A stretch of 64,000 bases of DNA from Marsupella aquatica (lineage: Eukaryota > Marchantiophyta), in NCBI GenBank assembly GCA_973895155.1, contig OZ316897.1, positions 11,098,001-11,162,000 of the forward strand, in the 5' to 3' direction. The number at the start of each line of letters is the position of its first letter. Within the stretch, counting starts at the first letter, position 1. The notes below the pieces were generated by a model that was not told the DNA's origin, did not search any database, and was given only the letters and a program-made list of their open reading frames with translations. A program made the position numbers and the translations under genes. Shown one piece after another: positions 1-11,700 of this stretch.

Positions 1-2
1 GC

Positions 3-1424
3 ATGGAAGACATTCTCCTTGGCCAGAACAGCTTGAATGGCACCATTCCAGCCGAGCTTGGAAAATTGGACTTGACGATGCTGACCTTGGAAGAAAACTT
101 GCTATCAGGAGAAATCCCTGAAAGTATGAAGAGCTTTCATGATTTAATTTATCTAAATCTGTCCAATAACTTGCTTTCAGGTAGCATACCAGGTTGGCTG
201 CAGCTGAACTCCACTTTGAAGGTTCTTGATTTGTCCTCCAACAACTTCAATGGTTCAATTCCGCCATTGCTAAGCAATCTCACAAACATTCAAGTTATGC
301 TTCTCAACAAAAACTCATTGAGTCTTAACATCTCCCTTGACTTTAGCAATCTGCAATCACTTGTGACACTGGACTTATCACACAACAATCTGATTGGTGA
401 GTTTCCTACATTGGTGGAGAATTGCAACAACCTGCAGGTTCTGGATCTCAGCCACAATATCTTGAGTGGGGCACTTCCAGCCTTCTCAAAACAGTTGGTC
501 TCAATTCGAGTCCTCATATTGAGTTTCAACAATTTGGAAGGAGAGATACCGGATTGGGTGTGGGGGCTGCCCCAGCTTCAGTTTTTGGACCTGTCACGGA
601 ATTCATTCAGGGGCAATATACCAAACAACATGATTGTCCTTGGTGGAATGAAGAAGGGTGCAAATGATACTACTTCAATTGTTTCAGTTTTGACATTTTC
701 AGTCAACGAAGGAGCCACATTCTACTATGATGGAATAATAAGCTATTTATTCTCCAATGAAAATGAGGTTTCTCAGGCTCAGCAAGTGGACGTGACAAGC
801 AAAGGAGTCCATACCACGTATGCATACATCCTTCCAGCTTTGGCTTTGATCGACGTATCAATGAATCAGTTGACGGGTGAGATCCCTTCAAGCTTGGGAG
901 CTTTGACACTCTTGAAAACTCTCAATGTATCGCATAATATGTTCACGTCTTCCTTACCGGAAAGTCTTGGCTTGCTAGCAACATTGGAATCCTTGGATGC
1001 CTCATTCAACAACCTCTCTGGCACTATCCCTTCCTCTCTTTTAAACTTGACTTACTTGGAAGTCCTTAAAGGAAACAATTTTAGTGGATGCATTCCAGCA
1101 GGGGAACAGTTTGCAACATTTAATGTTTCAGACTATAGACCTGGAAACCCACATCTCAGCGGATTCCCGATAAGTTCTCATTGTGTCATGACTGCAACTT
1201 TCAACAGCACGGTGAGTGATGGCTCAACTCCATCAAAATTTTACGATTGGGTCTCTATTCTGGCCCTCGAGATTGGAACAATGTTGGGGTTCATCTCAGT
1301 CTTTGTTCTTCTGCTTCTCAGAAAGTCCTTCTGGCTAATCAAATTGCCTACTCCTGTTGTTGCTGATGTGCCTTCTCACGAGGGCTACTACAATCGAACA
1401 GGCTATGGGTTTTTTCGAGAATGA
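3..1424 (+). CDS. LRR receptor-like protein, C-terminal part (5' end outside window)
   Basis: Cell-surface receptor-like protein without a kinase, of the plant RLP type used in defence or developmental sensing. The visible 473 residues are about a dozen leucine-rich repeats of the extracellular plant form (LxxLxLSxNxLxGxIP), for example LDLSSNNFNGSIP and LDLSHNNLIGEFP. They are broken at about residues 215-275 by a non-LRR island ending near DVTSKGVHTTYAYI, which is where RLPs carry their island domain before the last four repeats. A capping region with paired Cys follows, then one transmembrane helix (about residues 420-445, rich in V, L and F) and a short basic tail ending in GYGFFRE before TGA. 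Many N-x-S/T glycosylation sites are present. RLPs usually have 700-1000 residues, so the first ATG here is internal and the signal peptide and early repeats lie upstream of base 1. No kinase follows, so this is an RLP rather than a receptor kinase. The ligand cannot be inferred. Confidence 0.92.
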   Translation: MEDILLGQNSLNGTIPAELGKLDLTMLTLEENLLSGEIPESMKSFHDLIYLNLSNNLLSGSIPGWLQLNSTLKVLDLSSNNFNGSIPPLLSNLTNIQVMLLNKNSLSLNISLDFSNLQSLVTLDLSHNNLIGEFPTLVENCNNLQVLDLSHNILSGALPAFSKQLVSIRVLILSFNNLEGEIPDWVWGLPQLQFLDLSRNSFRGNIPNNMIVLGGMKKGANDTTSIVSVLTFSVNEGATFYYDGIISYLFSNENEVSQAQQVDVTSKGVHTTYAYILPALALIDVSMNQLTGEIPSSLGALTLLKTLNVSHNMFTSSLPESLGLLATLESLDASFNNLSGTIPSSLLNLTYLEVLKGNNFSGCIPAGEQFATFNVSDYRPGNPHLSGFPISSHCVMTATFNSTVSDGSTPSKFYDWVSILALEIGTMLGFISVFVLLLLRKSFWLIKLPTPVVADVPSHEGYYNRTGYGFFRE

Positions 1425-1903
1425 CCTAAAAACAATTATGGAGCTAGAGCCAGCCCCCATTGTTTTAGTCAGAGTATTACACCAGATTTTTTTCACACAG
1501 CCCAGAGAGGCGTGGCTTTGTGGCAGCTCACTTGAGTGGAGACTTGTAGATCTTGGGTTCAAATTTTGTGATTGAATGTTCCCTTTCTATGAGACTGTTT
1601 CACAGATTTTCCCCAATTAAAATGATTTCTTTCACACCATGCATGCATAGAGCAGAACTTTTGAAGGAGGATCTTACCTGGCCAGGATTTTGTAGATTTT
1701 GATCTTTAGGCGTATGGCAAACTTGCTCCCTGACTTGCTCTCTCAATGAAGGAGGGAGTTATGAAGCTTGTTGGAACCAAGGAACTTGAGACAACTAAAG
1801 AATTGGCGCACTCCAATTAACAATTAAGCTAAATACAATGTACAAGCTAATTGTGCAGATTCTGGCTCTCAGGCTTAGACCTTACTATTAAAGCAAATTA
1901 TCA
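1425..1903. other. Intergenic, 3' flank of the LRR gene
   Basis: No gene is supported here. AT-rich sequence just after the stop codon probably holds the 3' UTR and polyadenylation region of the receptor-like protein (for example AATTAAAATG near 1614). The short ORFs on both strands around 1335-1575 overlap the end of the receptor gene and show no family resemblance. Confidence 0.4.
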
Positions 1904-2560
1904 GTGCTCAGCAAACAGGAAATATCCTTAGTCTGTAGACTTATTTTGGAGAAAATTTATGTTGCTTGGTTGACTTCTGACTGGGTGAAGTTATACAAGG
2001 TTATCATTTATCTTGAAGTTGGATTTTGGAAAGCATTTAATAGAGTTAACCACTCTTATATATGGGAAACAATGTGCATACCCGGTACATATAAGTAGTC
2101 ATTTTATCAGTTTAATAGTCCAATCACTAATAAGCAGGTCGGGCAAGCTCAAGAGTGCATATCAATATTGATATGTAAGTGATGTTACACACATCATGAT
2201 CAATAAAGTAGATTAATTTATCTTGTAGTAAGCACAATGACTATTATTTAGTCATTTTAATGAAATAATGACTTTGTAATCATTATTTTACTAGTAAGAA
2301 CATACAGGATTGGTACTAGTGAATAGAGTGACAAATTTTCAAATATATTCAGATGTTGAGGTTTGACAAGGGTGCCCCTGATCTCCTTTGCTATTTGTAA
2401 TTATATCTACCCGGCCAGGCACCCTCTTATCCAACCTTGATGGATTACCTAGATAATGAAATTAGGCAGGATAGATACTAGGATTAAAGGCAGAAAGATC
2501 TCATTAACAATATGCTATAGATTATTTGCTGATGACCTTTGGAATATTCATACCTGCAAA
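1904..2560 (+). pseudogene. Decayed LINE (non-LTR retrotransposon) reverse transcriptase
   Basis: Three reverse-transcriptase landmarks of plant LINEs occur in the right order on the same strand. Around 2015-2075 the translation GFWKAFNRVNHSYIWETM resembles the LDFEKAFDRVDHxFLW block that carries the first catalytic Asp; here a Gly-Phe-Trp context replaces Asp-Phe-Glu. Around 2355-2400 the frame reads V-x-V-stop-QGCP-stop-SPLLFV, matching the RQGCPLSPLLF block with two TGA stops. Around 2512-2545 it reads CYRLFADDLWN, matching the FADD catalytic block. The blocks lie in different frames with stops between them, so the copy is dead. The opposite strand has nothing better. Weak similarity may extend to about 2760. 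Confidence 0.62.
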
Positions 2561-3767
2561 GGAAGAGGGCTCTGCAATGCTATGAACTGGATACTGGAGC
2601 TTGACTCAACCTACATGTAGACGTAGGTAGTGATTCCTTTTGCCTTGGATTTAATACCCATTTGAAGTCCTCACTCGGACATATACCCAATCAGTATTTG
2701 GGATCTCGTTTGGGATTGTCTTCAGAGATTTCTTGAGCACCATTGGGTTGGGGTTTGTGTGCATCACAACTGCACAGTCACCTTGTGTCTTGACAAGATA
2801 AGGAACGGGCTCGATCAACTTACAATGGTCAAAGGTTTGTCAAGGTTTGTCAATAGTCTGGATCATTCAAGGGGTCCAATCAAGTAACACTTTTCATTTT
2901 GGGTGGTCCATCAAGCATATACCTAGTTCTAAATTTGCTAGGTTTTTTGGTTCACATTAGCCAGTTTTCCACCTAACCACAGACCCCATTAGCTAGAATC
3001 TATTGGCCATCCTTGCATCAAGGGAGATTTAGCAGTAGGGAAATAACTCAAGAAAACCAGACACTGAATATTCCTAGCATTTTCTCCTAGCTTCCAAGAG
3101 GCTAGCATTTGCCACAGTGGTGGAAAGTTAACAAGAAAAACCTTATAGATTAAGCTTGTAGTTCCTTCCAAATATGGCAGCCAGGGGTTGATGAAAAAGG
3201 AGCTGGCTGCCTTTAGTTAGAGATAGGGCCAGCATTGGGAAACATTGCTCCAAAGAATCAGCCCTACATGCGCATTTGACCCCACTGCTGGAGATCTCTA
3301 ATAGGGCATCTCTAAGCTTCATAATTGTTTCATAATTGTGGATGATGGCTTATGGCCACAAACCAAAAAAAAATCCCTTTTTATTTCACGTACCACTTCT
3401 ACAGGGACTTATGGTCATGGCATATGACCAATCACTATGGTAAAAGTTAAAGTCATGGAACATGAATTGGGTGTCTCAAAGCTTCAAAATTATGGATGAT
3501 GACATTAGACCATTAAAAAATATTCATAACTTTTTAACAAGGTTATGTAAGCGTTCCTTTGCTTTTTCTGTCACCAGCCTCTACTATGAGTGATGATGCA
3601 AAAGACCAACCCTTATGGCAAAAGTTATAGACTATGAATTTGATAGTCCTTCCTTAACTTTTTGTGTCCATAACCAGTACCCAGGGCGTTAAGGTCTTTT
3701 AGTGTCTACAACCAGTAACTAGGGAGTTAAAGTTTGAGAAGCTTAGATAAGCTTAGGTAATCCATAA
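2561..3767. other. Intergenic, no gene seen
   Basis: No ORF resembles a known family. The sequence is moderately AT-rich with scattered short repeated phrases such as variants of 'cttatggcaaaagttatag' near 3440 and 3610. It may be further old transposon material; nothing more can be supported. Confidence 0.35.
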
Positions 3768-3870
3768 CATTTTCTGTGAGTTAAGGTCCATCAAATATTT
3801 AGATTTGAGACCCCCTAATATTTTCTGTGAGTTAAGGTCCCTCAAATATTGAGGTTTGAGACCCACTGAT
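3768..3870. repeat. Two-copy tandem repeat, about 51 bp unit
   Basis: The segment beginning ATTTTCTGTGAGTTAAGGTC at 3768 recurs at 3819 with few changes, giving two adjacent copies of a 51-bp unit that each end near TTTGAGACCC. The repeat lies directly upstream of the unresolved candidate locus at 3.9 kb. Confidence 0.8.
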
Positions 3871-3900
3871 CGGACAGCTTGGGAAGTCGGAGATGAGCAG

Positions 3901-4668
3901 ATGGGTTGTAGAATCACACAACACGAGATGGAAGCGGGCAGAGAGCGGCTGCTTCGGCGATTCACCATATTAGCCACATCCATCACGGCAGTGGTCGTGC
4001 TCCGGCTGATTACGGCCCTCAGCCTCACGCGCTCTCTGCTGTAAGAGAAATTCTGGTTGCTCATTCCTGTCCATGCTTAATTCCTGCGTTCCTATTTCGT
4101 TTGCCGTCCTCGATGCTCTGCTGCCCCTTGTTAATTGTTCGATTCTGTTCTCCGTCATCGTTTGATTACTCCAAATCATCTGGCGATCGGTTCATTCCAA
4201 GCGCAGAAAAATGAAATCGTCTCGTGTGCATTTCGTGGGCTCGGGATTGTTTTGAGGGAGACAGAGATTGCAATCCTGTGCATTAGTGCCGTCTGTTGCG
4301 TCTGCTGGCATTTTGAGGAGTGATCAGAGAAATGTTTATGGCCCTGTTTAGTCGTTCTATCGCAGCTCCGTTTTGGGGGCTACACATGATTTACACCCCT
4401 AAGTTTTGCCTTGTAGGAGTAGTGTTTCTGGAACTCGTGCTCTCGCTTTGTGTTGACTGAAATTGAAGTCGGTGCTTTATCAGGTCCTCTCCATTGTTTG
4501 AGCTACGAGGAGTCCAATAACAACATAGTTGAATTGCACGTGTCGAGATGGTTGGATGCAGGCAAGGATTGGCTTCTGAGCCCCTCTGAGACAGAGCTAG
4601 CAGAGCTGGAGAAGAAGCGAAAAGTTTCCTTGGCTCGGAACGAGAGTGAGGACACAGGTGGAGACTAA
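3901..4668 (+). other. Unresolved candidate two-exon gene
   Basis: Two coding-like stretches lie on the plus strand. The first (ATG at 3901 or 3928) gives a short basic N-terminus followed by a hydrophobic segment, TILATSITAVVVLRLITAL, that could be a signal anchor. It runs to a strong donor at 4040/4041 (CTGCT|GTAAGA). The second, open from 4423 to a TGA ending at 4668, reads HCLSYEESNNNIVELHVSRW and later an acidic/basic tail with LSPSETELAELEKKRK; a good acceptor (TTTATCAG) ends at 4483. The phases do not match: the first piece ends with two codon bases and the second needs one. The simple two-exon model therefore fails without another exon or donor. I do not recognise the family. It may be a real small membrane protein or chance ORFs. 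Confidence 0.3.
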
Positions 4669-6054
4669 AATTGAGTGTTGGAAGCAAGCTTGGATGATCA
4701 TCCAGACGATCGGCAAAATCGCCTGCAGGAATCTTTTGCCCTGACTGTGCAACTCAGCTCCGGTTGTCATGACTAGCGGGTATTACATATGCTCATGAGC
4801 GTCTTCATACATGATCAACTCATCTCTGGAGAGCCGGCTTCATTTTGGTTTCAGTGAAATTCAGAATTCACACAGGTTGAGAGTGTCAGTTTGACACTGT
4901 TTGTTCCTTTCCGTAACCATGCTACCCAATGATGGTCTGTAGAGCTGTGGACTAAGCTGTAGAGGTGCGAGTGCAAACTTATTGTACAACTTGGGAGGTG
5001 AGCTTGAACCATTCGTAAGACCTTACCTAAGGCAGAAACAGGCCAACGTAACATCTGATATGTCAACAAGGGAGGTAAAGGCACAATGTCCTTGTATCGT
5101 AAATGCACTAATCTTGAAGCAAAGACAACTACATTCTTTAGCATATTTTCACGTCGAGCTGTTGTCAAGTGTATTCTGCTGTAGTTCCGACGATGTGGCT
5201 CCTCAACTCGTCTAGTAATGTTGTCCCAAGTGTCTCTCCAATACCAAATATTTCCTGTCTTACAAATTTCCTTTCAGTCACTGCAAAGGCACGTTTCGAT
5301 AGGATAGTCGTGGCACTTTTACCCGTTGGGTCAATGTGCAGTTTCTTATTCGCCCACAATAACCCTGCGCCTGTAGAAGTAAATTCTATGCTGCGATGCC
5401 ATACTGACAAAACTAGCATTTTTGCCATAGTGATCGATAACTAGCCCGATTCTGATTCATTTAACAAGAAGTTGAAGCAAATTTAGTTTACAGACGATCA
5501 AACTTTTCTTGTTGCATTTCGGTGTCTTCCATCGATGTTTCATGCAGGCTCACATTTAGTAAGCTTCTTAACGACTTACAACATGACTAATCAAGTTTTT
5601 TGGACCAATCACAACATTTCAACTAAGCTGAAGCATTGAAGAGTACATGTGTCCATCTGTTGTCGACGCAGAGCAGTTTCACTTTACTTCACGTCTCCCT
5701 CGGAGCTCTTGGCAGGATGGTGGAATATATTAAGAGTCCACGAACTCACAACATCGCAATGGATTGAATTAAGAGGTATAGATCTTGCCACTTAAAAACA
5801 GAGAGTGAAACGATCTGGAAAAAGGAACAGAAAAGGCAAACCAGTTTCTTTGTTTTAAGGCACCGTGTAGCTCCGGTGTGCACAGTCCAATTTTATCTGG
5901 ACCTTTATCGTGAGAACAGACTATAGTGAATGGAAGTCTTTAACTAGTTTGAGATTCATCAGTCCAATACACGAATAAAGAACAAATGGACAGACACAGA
6001 GAAAGTCCGGTTATGAAGACATCGAGAGCTCAATTTTACTTCATTTCAAATGAC
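4669..6054. other. Intergenic; overlapping antisense ORFs at 5165-5444
   Basis: No supported gene. Around 5165-5444 both strands are open for about 90 codons (87 aa minus, 91 aa plus). Neither translation resembles a known family and neither has flanking splice sites that I could connect to more coding sequence. The rest is ordinary AT-rich sequence. Confidence 0.35.
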
Positions 6055-6259
6055 GAAGAGGAATCATACTTCAAGATTGACACGGATCATCTCTAAGAAG
6101 AGGAATCATACTTCAAGATTGACATGGATCATCTCTAAGAAGAGGAATCATACTTAAGATTGACATGGATCATCTCTAAGAAGAGGAATTATACTTAAGA
6201 TTGACATGGATCATCTCTAAGAAGAGGAATCATACTTAAAAATGACATGAATCATCCCA
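6055..6259. repeat. Minisatellite, five copies of a 41-42 bp unit
   Basis: Five head-to-tail copies run 6055-6094 (slightly short), 6095-6136, 6137-6177, 6178-6218 and 6219-6259. Each begins with AAGAAGAGGAATCATACTT or a close variant and ends with ATCATCTCT or a variant. The first two units keep a C that is missing from the third onward, so the length changes from 42 to 41. The last unit is the most diverged. The array lies about 30 bp past the stop of the minus-strand cupin gene, in its probable 3' UTR. Confidence 0.93.
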
Positions 6260-6290
6260 ATGGCTGCCATTCAATTCCGCGACTGACTCT

Positions 6291-7152
6291 TCATAGTTCA
6301 TCCTTGGCATGGTGTTCAACCGTAACGATGCCATACGCTCGTGCTAGGTCGAGGGCTTTTTTAGCAATGTCCGGGGTCATTAGAGGAGGTTCTCCTGGTG
6401 TATTACGATCTGCGACAGGTTTCCCAACTTCCAGAAACCAGTGTTCAAATCCACCAGGGGCGTAAGAGAGCACCATGTGAGCGTTTTTATCAGATAAGTT
6501 GATGAATGAATGCTGAACATTCCTAGGCAAGTGAATGAAACATCCCTTTGTTGCAGGAAATGACTTGCCTCCAACATTCCATGTCAGCTCCCCATCAAGT
6601 ATATACCAAGTTTCTTCCTCCCTCGTGTGTATGTGGGGTGGTGTACCGACTCCTGGAGGCACAATGTCCTCAAACAGAGCATAGGTTCCTCCCGTTTCAT
6701 TTGAAAGAGCCTTGACGGTGACGAGAACTCCCAGGGCCCAGACCGTAATTCCGTCAGCTACAGTCAGATGAGGCCAGAATGAGTAAGGCACAAATTTTCA
6801 AACCAAGGTTCTTCGCTGTCTACGACGCATTGTCCTTGCATGACTATTCTTATTATGCTAAATTGAGCGTCGATTCCAGAGTCTTCTTTCTTGTTATTAT
6901 TGTGAGCGACTTCAACTCTAAGTTCGGACATCTGTCAAGTCATTTTCTGTAATCAGCTCATTTGAACCAGATTCTTCGCTGTACCCTTCAACCTTCCAAC
7001 CATACCTGCTTGCTAAAAAGCAGTGGATAATATTAACGTAGAAGCCTGTGTACAGAATTTTCTTTGGTGTAATAGCATGTTTCTCAAGATTCAAGATCGA
7101 AGCAGTATATACCTGGACCAACAATGTTGACACTTGATGAAATTTGATCCAT
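6291..7152 (-). CDS. Single-domain cupin protein (bacterial-type quercetinase-like fold)
   Basis: Small cupin beta-barrel protein, 168 aa, from two exons: 7152-7113 (13 codons plus one base) and 6757-6291. Exon 1 begins ATGGATCAAATT and ends CCAG|GTATAT. Exon 2 begins after ACTGTAG, giving IVGPADGITVWALG across the junction. The metal-binding first cupin motif is clear (GTPPHIHTREEETWYILDGE: two His, a Glu and the closing Gly). The second motif follows as PRNVQHSFINL. The family tail GGFEHWFLEVGKPVADR resembles many bacterial cupin proteins of unknown substrate. Residues suit binding of one divalent metal, but no reaction can be named. No transit peptide is seen, so it is probably cytosolic. 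The frame upstream of exon 2 is closed by a TGA, which supports the intron. Bacterial ancestry is inferred from motif style only. Confidence 0.85.
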
Positions 7153-8700
7153 GGCTATCCTCCTTAGCTGACCCTTCAACAGCAAGGCACACCGTCAAAT
7201 CTTGACTCAAAGGTTTAGACTCATCCCAACCATTTGAGTACAATGCATGGACCACCAAAGTATCCATAGCCATGACGACCTTCCTGTGATGTTTCACAAG
7301 AGAGAACCAGTTCGCTAAGACTACAAACAGCTGTGTTGACTCCCGGGCCATTGAGGGAAGCGAGAATCTGGCAGACTTCCTTTTTTCCAATTCCTTGTGC
7401 TATGAGAAGATCTGAAGCACACAGCTGGATGGATCGCTGCATTCCTCGACGACACATTATTTGTCATCATCATCAACGTTCAGATGTCTGTCTATTGACT
7501 TCTCAGCATGAAGCTATAACTTCTATGACGCATATGTGAACGAGAAGATGTCATCCCTCTCAGACCGTAACATGCGCTTAGCCAGAAATCCCTGCCTAGA
7601 AATCGCTTCATGAAGTCGCCCACGGATGCAACACTTCCGACAGCACGTGCACTAAAATCAAGTTTGAGAAATGGTTCTGTGGAGAGGAGAACGGGAGCTA
7701 CAGTGGGCGAGAGGTATCGTAGGAAAATTAGAGTCAAGAGAGGTGATCGCCACTAGATAAAAAACGAATTCGAAAACAAAATGACTCGATCTCGATCTTG
7801 CAAACAGGGACAAAACAACTAAATCACAAAGCGTAAACAGTGAGATTCAAATGTCAGAGAACAAACACAGTATAGTCGAAATCTTTTCCAAGAGTACATT
7901 GAGAAAAGATGACCAAATCTCAAAAACCATATAGAGAGATGGCGAATCTCAAAGTGCTTAAAGAGAGAGACGATAACTGAATCTGGAAGAGAACACACAA
8001 GGAAAACTTTCAAAACCCAAAGAACAAACAACCAGGGAGAAAGCAATGATTACAATCTCCAAAACCAGCAGAAAAATGACTGACTCTGCAACAAAATGAA
8101 CGGAGACTGAATGGAAATGGCGACTGCCTCTCAGCTGCCTAGGCCACCCTGAGTGAATGAGCCTCACAAAATCACTTCGGGTGAAACAGAGAAAGCGAGA
8201 GACAGACCGACAGACCGACAGACAGAAAACAATGGCTGTATCCTGGCGCAACGGAAGGGACGGAGATCACCCGAGCTCCACATTACCTTAAAAGGCCTGC
8301 ACAGCTTGTGGGTACCCCTTCTTCCTCCCCAGTCAAGCACTCAAGACAGAGTGGTATTGGCGACAACCGCTCCTCCGAATTCCCTTCTCTCGCCCACTTT
8401 CTCTCCACCACATTCAATTCATTGCATTTCAGCTCAGCTCAGCTCAAGCGGCTATATACTAATACTTTCAATTTCTCATCCTGCATTACATTTTGCTCGT
8501 CATGACAATATCCAGATTGCAGCATCTACAGGACGTCCTAGCATGTGGTGCACAGTGGCAGATTCGAGGAGGCCGACAAGAAGCTTCAGGTCCTCCTTCC
8601 TACCGTCCCTCCTCGTTCTTCACCTCCACCGCAAAAACATATTATATTATAAACGATAGAATATGAGCTGCAGGTGCAGCAGAAACTACAGTATCTAATG
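7153..8700. other. Upstream region of cupin gene; unassigned minus-strand ORFs
   Basis: Probable promoter and 5' leader of the cupin gene. Minus-strand ORFs at 7221-7457 and 7492-7737 read reasonably (the latter like a basic, Ser/Arg-rich leader), but I could not join them in phase to the cupin gene or match a family. The 168-aa plus-strand ORF at 8153-8659 is low-complexity (Ser/Pro/His-rich) and includes a GACAGACC-type microsatellite at about 8202-8226. A CT-rich stretch at 8320-8460 looks more like a leader or promoter than a gene. Confidence 0.35.
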
Positions 8701-11700
8701 AATAATCGGATCTTATTAACTTTTCCGGCCCAAGTCATTTTGCCTCCTGCCATGCAAAATCAGTCACTGTTTATTTAAGTTGGCCTGCAATACAGGGGGT
8801 GGCCCACATGAGGAATCATGCTAGAAAGCATGCTATTGGTTTGCTTACAAGCTTGAGCGGGGGAAAACCAATGCCTCATCAGATCTTTTCAAGGCTGTTT
8901 TGGCAATGTTGGATGACTAATCAATTGGGGTGCTGAAATGGGGAGGGGCTATTTGTGTAGGCAGGAGGGGGGCTACATGTACCATGCTGGCTGCTACTGG
9001 TACACGTGCATGTGATATTGTGCACTAATATGCTGGGATCGTCCGTAAAGGTACTATTGTACGGCGTTTGAATTACCGTACTCACATCACAACCCGTACA
9101 TGGAAGGTGAAATCGTAAAACAACGAATCAATGCAATTGGACTGGAGTCTATGGGAGAGGATTAAATGGACCATGATCCCATTTAACCTGAGGACTGCGA
9201 TAGACCATGCATGTTTTGACACTCCAAAATGTGAGCACACATACAAAGTGAATGCATTACCTGAGTAAAAGATAATGTTTCAAGATGATCCAGATGTGAC
9301 ACATTTTGGGGGGTATACGCAAGCATCTAGTCGAACATTGTGGCATTGCAAAGCCTCCCAAAATGTATATCAAAGCTGCAAAATTGAAGACTTTATGATC
9401 GCAAACTGTATATCAAAGCTGCAAATTAAAGACATGATGAACCCAAAATTGTGTGCATTCAGAAAAAACATATTAAAGGCTGTTGGAAGTTTGAATTATA
9501 TTAAACGCTGTAACAAACAATCCCATCAAAAGAGGAATGGTCTGGTTACAAACAAAAAGGCAGGCGCAAATCCTGGCGATTCACCAAAATATGGATTTTT
9601 GTAAACCATCAAATCCACCAATATATTCACCCTTGCCTCACCTGCCTACCCAAACTGCCAGTGCCTGCCCGGGATTAAAAAATTAACATTTTATTACTTT
9701 TATTAGAAAATTTACAAAAAATACAATAGAAAACAAAACAAGAAATCAGAAAAAAAGGTAAAATTCTTCCTCCTATTGTGCAATTGTATTTGGGTTTTGT
9801 GACAGTGTAGCTGTTGTCACCCCTTTTTTGGGTCCCCACTCACTCCTCAATGCCTCCCCAACAAGAACACTTTTAGAACAATAACACTATAACCTAAAAT
9901 GACAACATTTCTGTAACAACAACTGCCAAACCGAATAGCAAGACTTCCACACCCACAAACATGACTAGTCAGATGACACATTCAGAACAACAACTCTTAC
10001 TTGCCTACTTGCAATCTTTGTCCCGCCTTGATACTTATGTGCAATGCATGACTAGGTATTGTTGCACCAGTGACCAGATTTCAACAACAACCACATGGTC
10101 ACAACTACAATCCTCACTTGCCATTATTTGTCTTGCCTAGACATTTCCGTGCCATGCACAAGTATTGTTGCGCCAGTGACAACATGGTTGCAACAATAGT
10201 AGTGTAACATGTTCATTGGGTTATCAGGCACTATAATATGCAAGTACGTCTGGCATCTTTTTAGGGGCATCGTTTGGTTATAAACACTAAAAATGGCAAG
10301 AATGAATTGTGGATGTCTGTCAAAAAAACCTTTTTGTCACCGTTTGAAGGGGAAAAAACACCTCCCTTGAGACCCTCCCTACACATGCCAGCCACTATTC
10401 CCTCTGATATGCTTGCCGCTATGCACCTGGGGCGGCAAAGTCCAAAGAGGGTCACGCAACTTTGACCCCAGCTTTGACCAAAAAAATGAATCTTTTGCCT
10501 ATGCCTACAAAATCCAAAGACAGTCAAGCAAGTTTGACAACAAATGTTGTGTCCTATATGATAAGATTCTTTATCAAAAATGAATTAAGATTGCATGGTT
10601 GTGGTTTACTCTTGTTAATTAACTTATGATCATATCTGCATTACTTTGTTGATATCTACATTTGTAGGCCCTTTGCATATAATTTACGTTTGCATCCATT
10701 CCAGACATGGGCATTGAAAAATATGGCCTTACATTTGTCTTCATTCTGTCTTCACAATGAAGGTGATTGACTTTTATTCATCTACTTGGTATCGCACACT
10801 GAATATTTTGTGGAAGAACAATAAAGTCATTTTAATCCAATTTAAAGAGTTCCAAGTAAAGAGGGGGTTTTTTTAACCATTTTTGGAATATTTTAGGAAT
10901 GTTTTGAATGAATAGGGCCAAATGTTAGAGTGTTCGATACCTTCAAATGTCGCAGGTGATGGGAGCAGGTATGGGGTTCCATATAGTGAGACCCCCACCG
11001 CCCCACTGAGGAAACGGTTCCAATTACAATTTATGGCTGCAATGACCACATGCCCACAATGATTGCATAGATGCAACAACAATATGGGTGCAACAAGCAC
11101 ATGGCTGATAACATTGTGGCAACAAGCATGGTCCAAATGACAGCATGGCAGCAACAACAATCGTGTGCAATGTGCAGGCATTTGGGCTTGTGACATCTAA
11201 TAAGCCTTGGTTATGTTCTTACTATGGGCAAAAATAGGGTGGTTCCAATTTCTGGGCTAAAATGAGCAAGTTTGGTGGCCACGGGCATACTTAGTCAGCA
11301 CCAAACTCTTCTGTGGGAAGCCAAGAGGATGATCATTGTGTGCTCATCTCTACTTCAGTAAGGAATTTTCTAACTTTTGGGAAATCTCCTTCTAGGGTTA
11401 CCATATCTTATTATTGGTGGCCCTGTCTCCTTTGTGGCCTGGCATAGTGCCAGTTTGACAGACACATATGACGTACATACATGTCATTGGCGGACAATTA
11501 GAAATCCTGCTCCCAAACTGATAACTTGGGACAAACAGATATCACATAGCAGCCTAAACAGTATCTGAGACTCAGGGCATCTTTCCATGTAGATTGAGAA
11601 GGTTATAGCCAGCTATTCTTTCGGGGGCAAAAAATTTGCTAGCTTTTGCATCTCTAAAATGTATTTGTCAGTTTTTGCAAAAATTCTAGATTTTCTGTCA

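Noticed and set aside
8153-8659. 168-codon plus ORF
   Set aside because: Low-complexity, Ser/Pro/His-rich, includes a microsatellite and a CT-rich leader-like stretch; no domain and no splice context.
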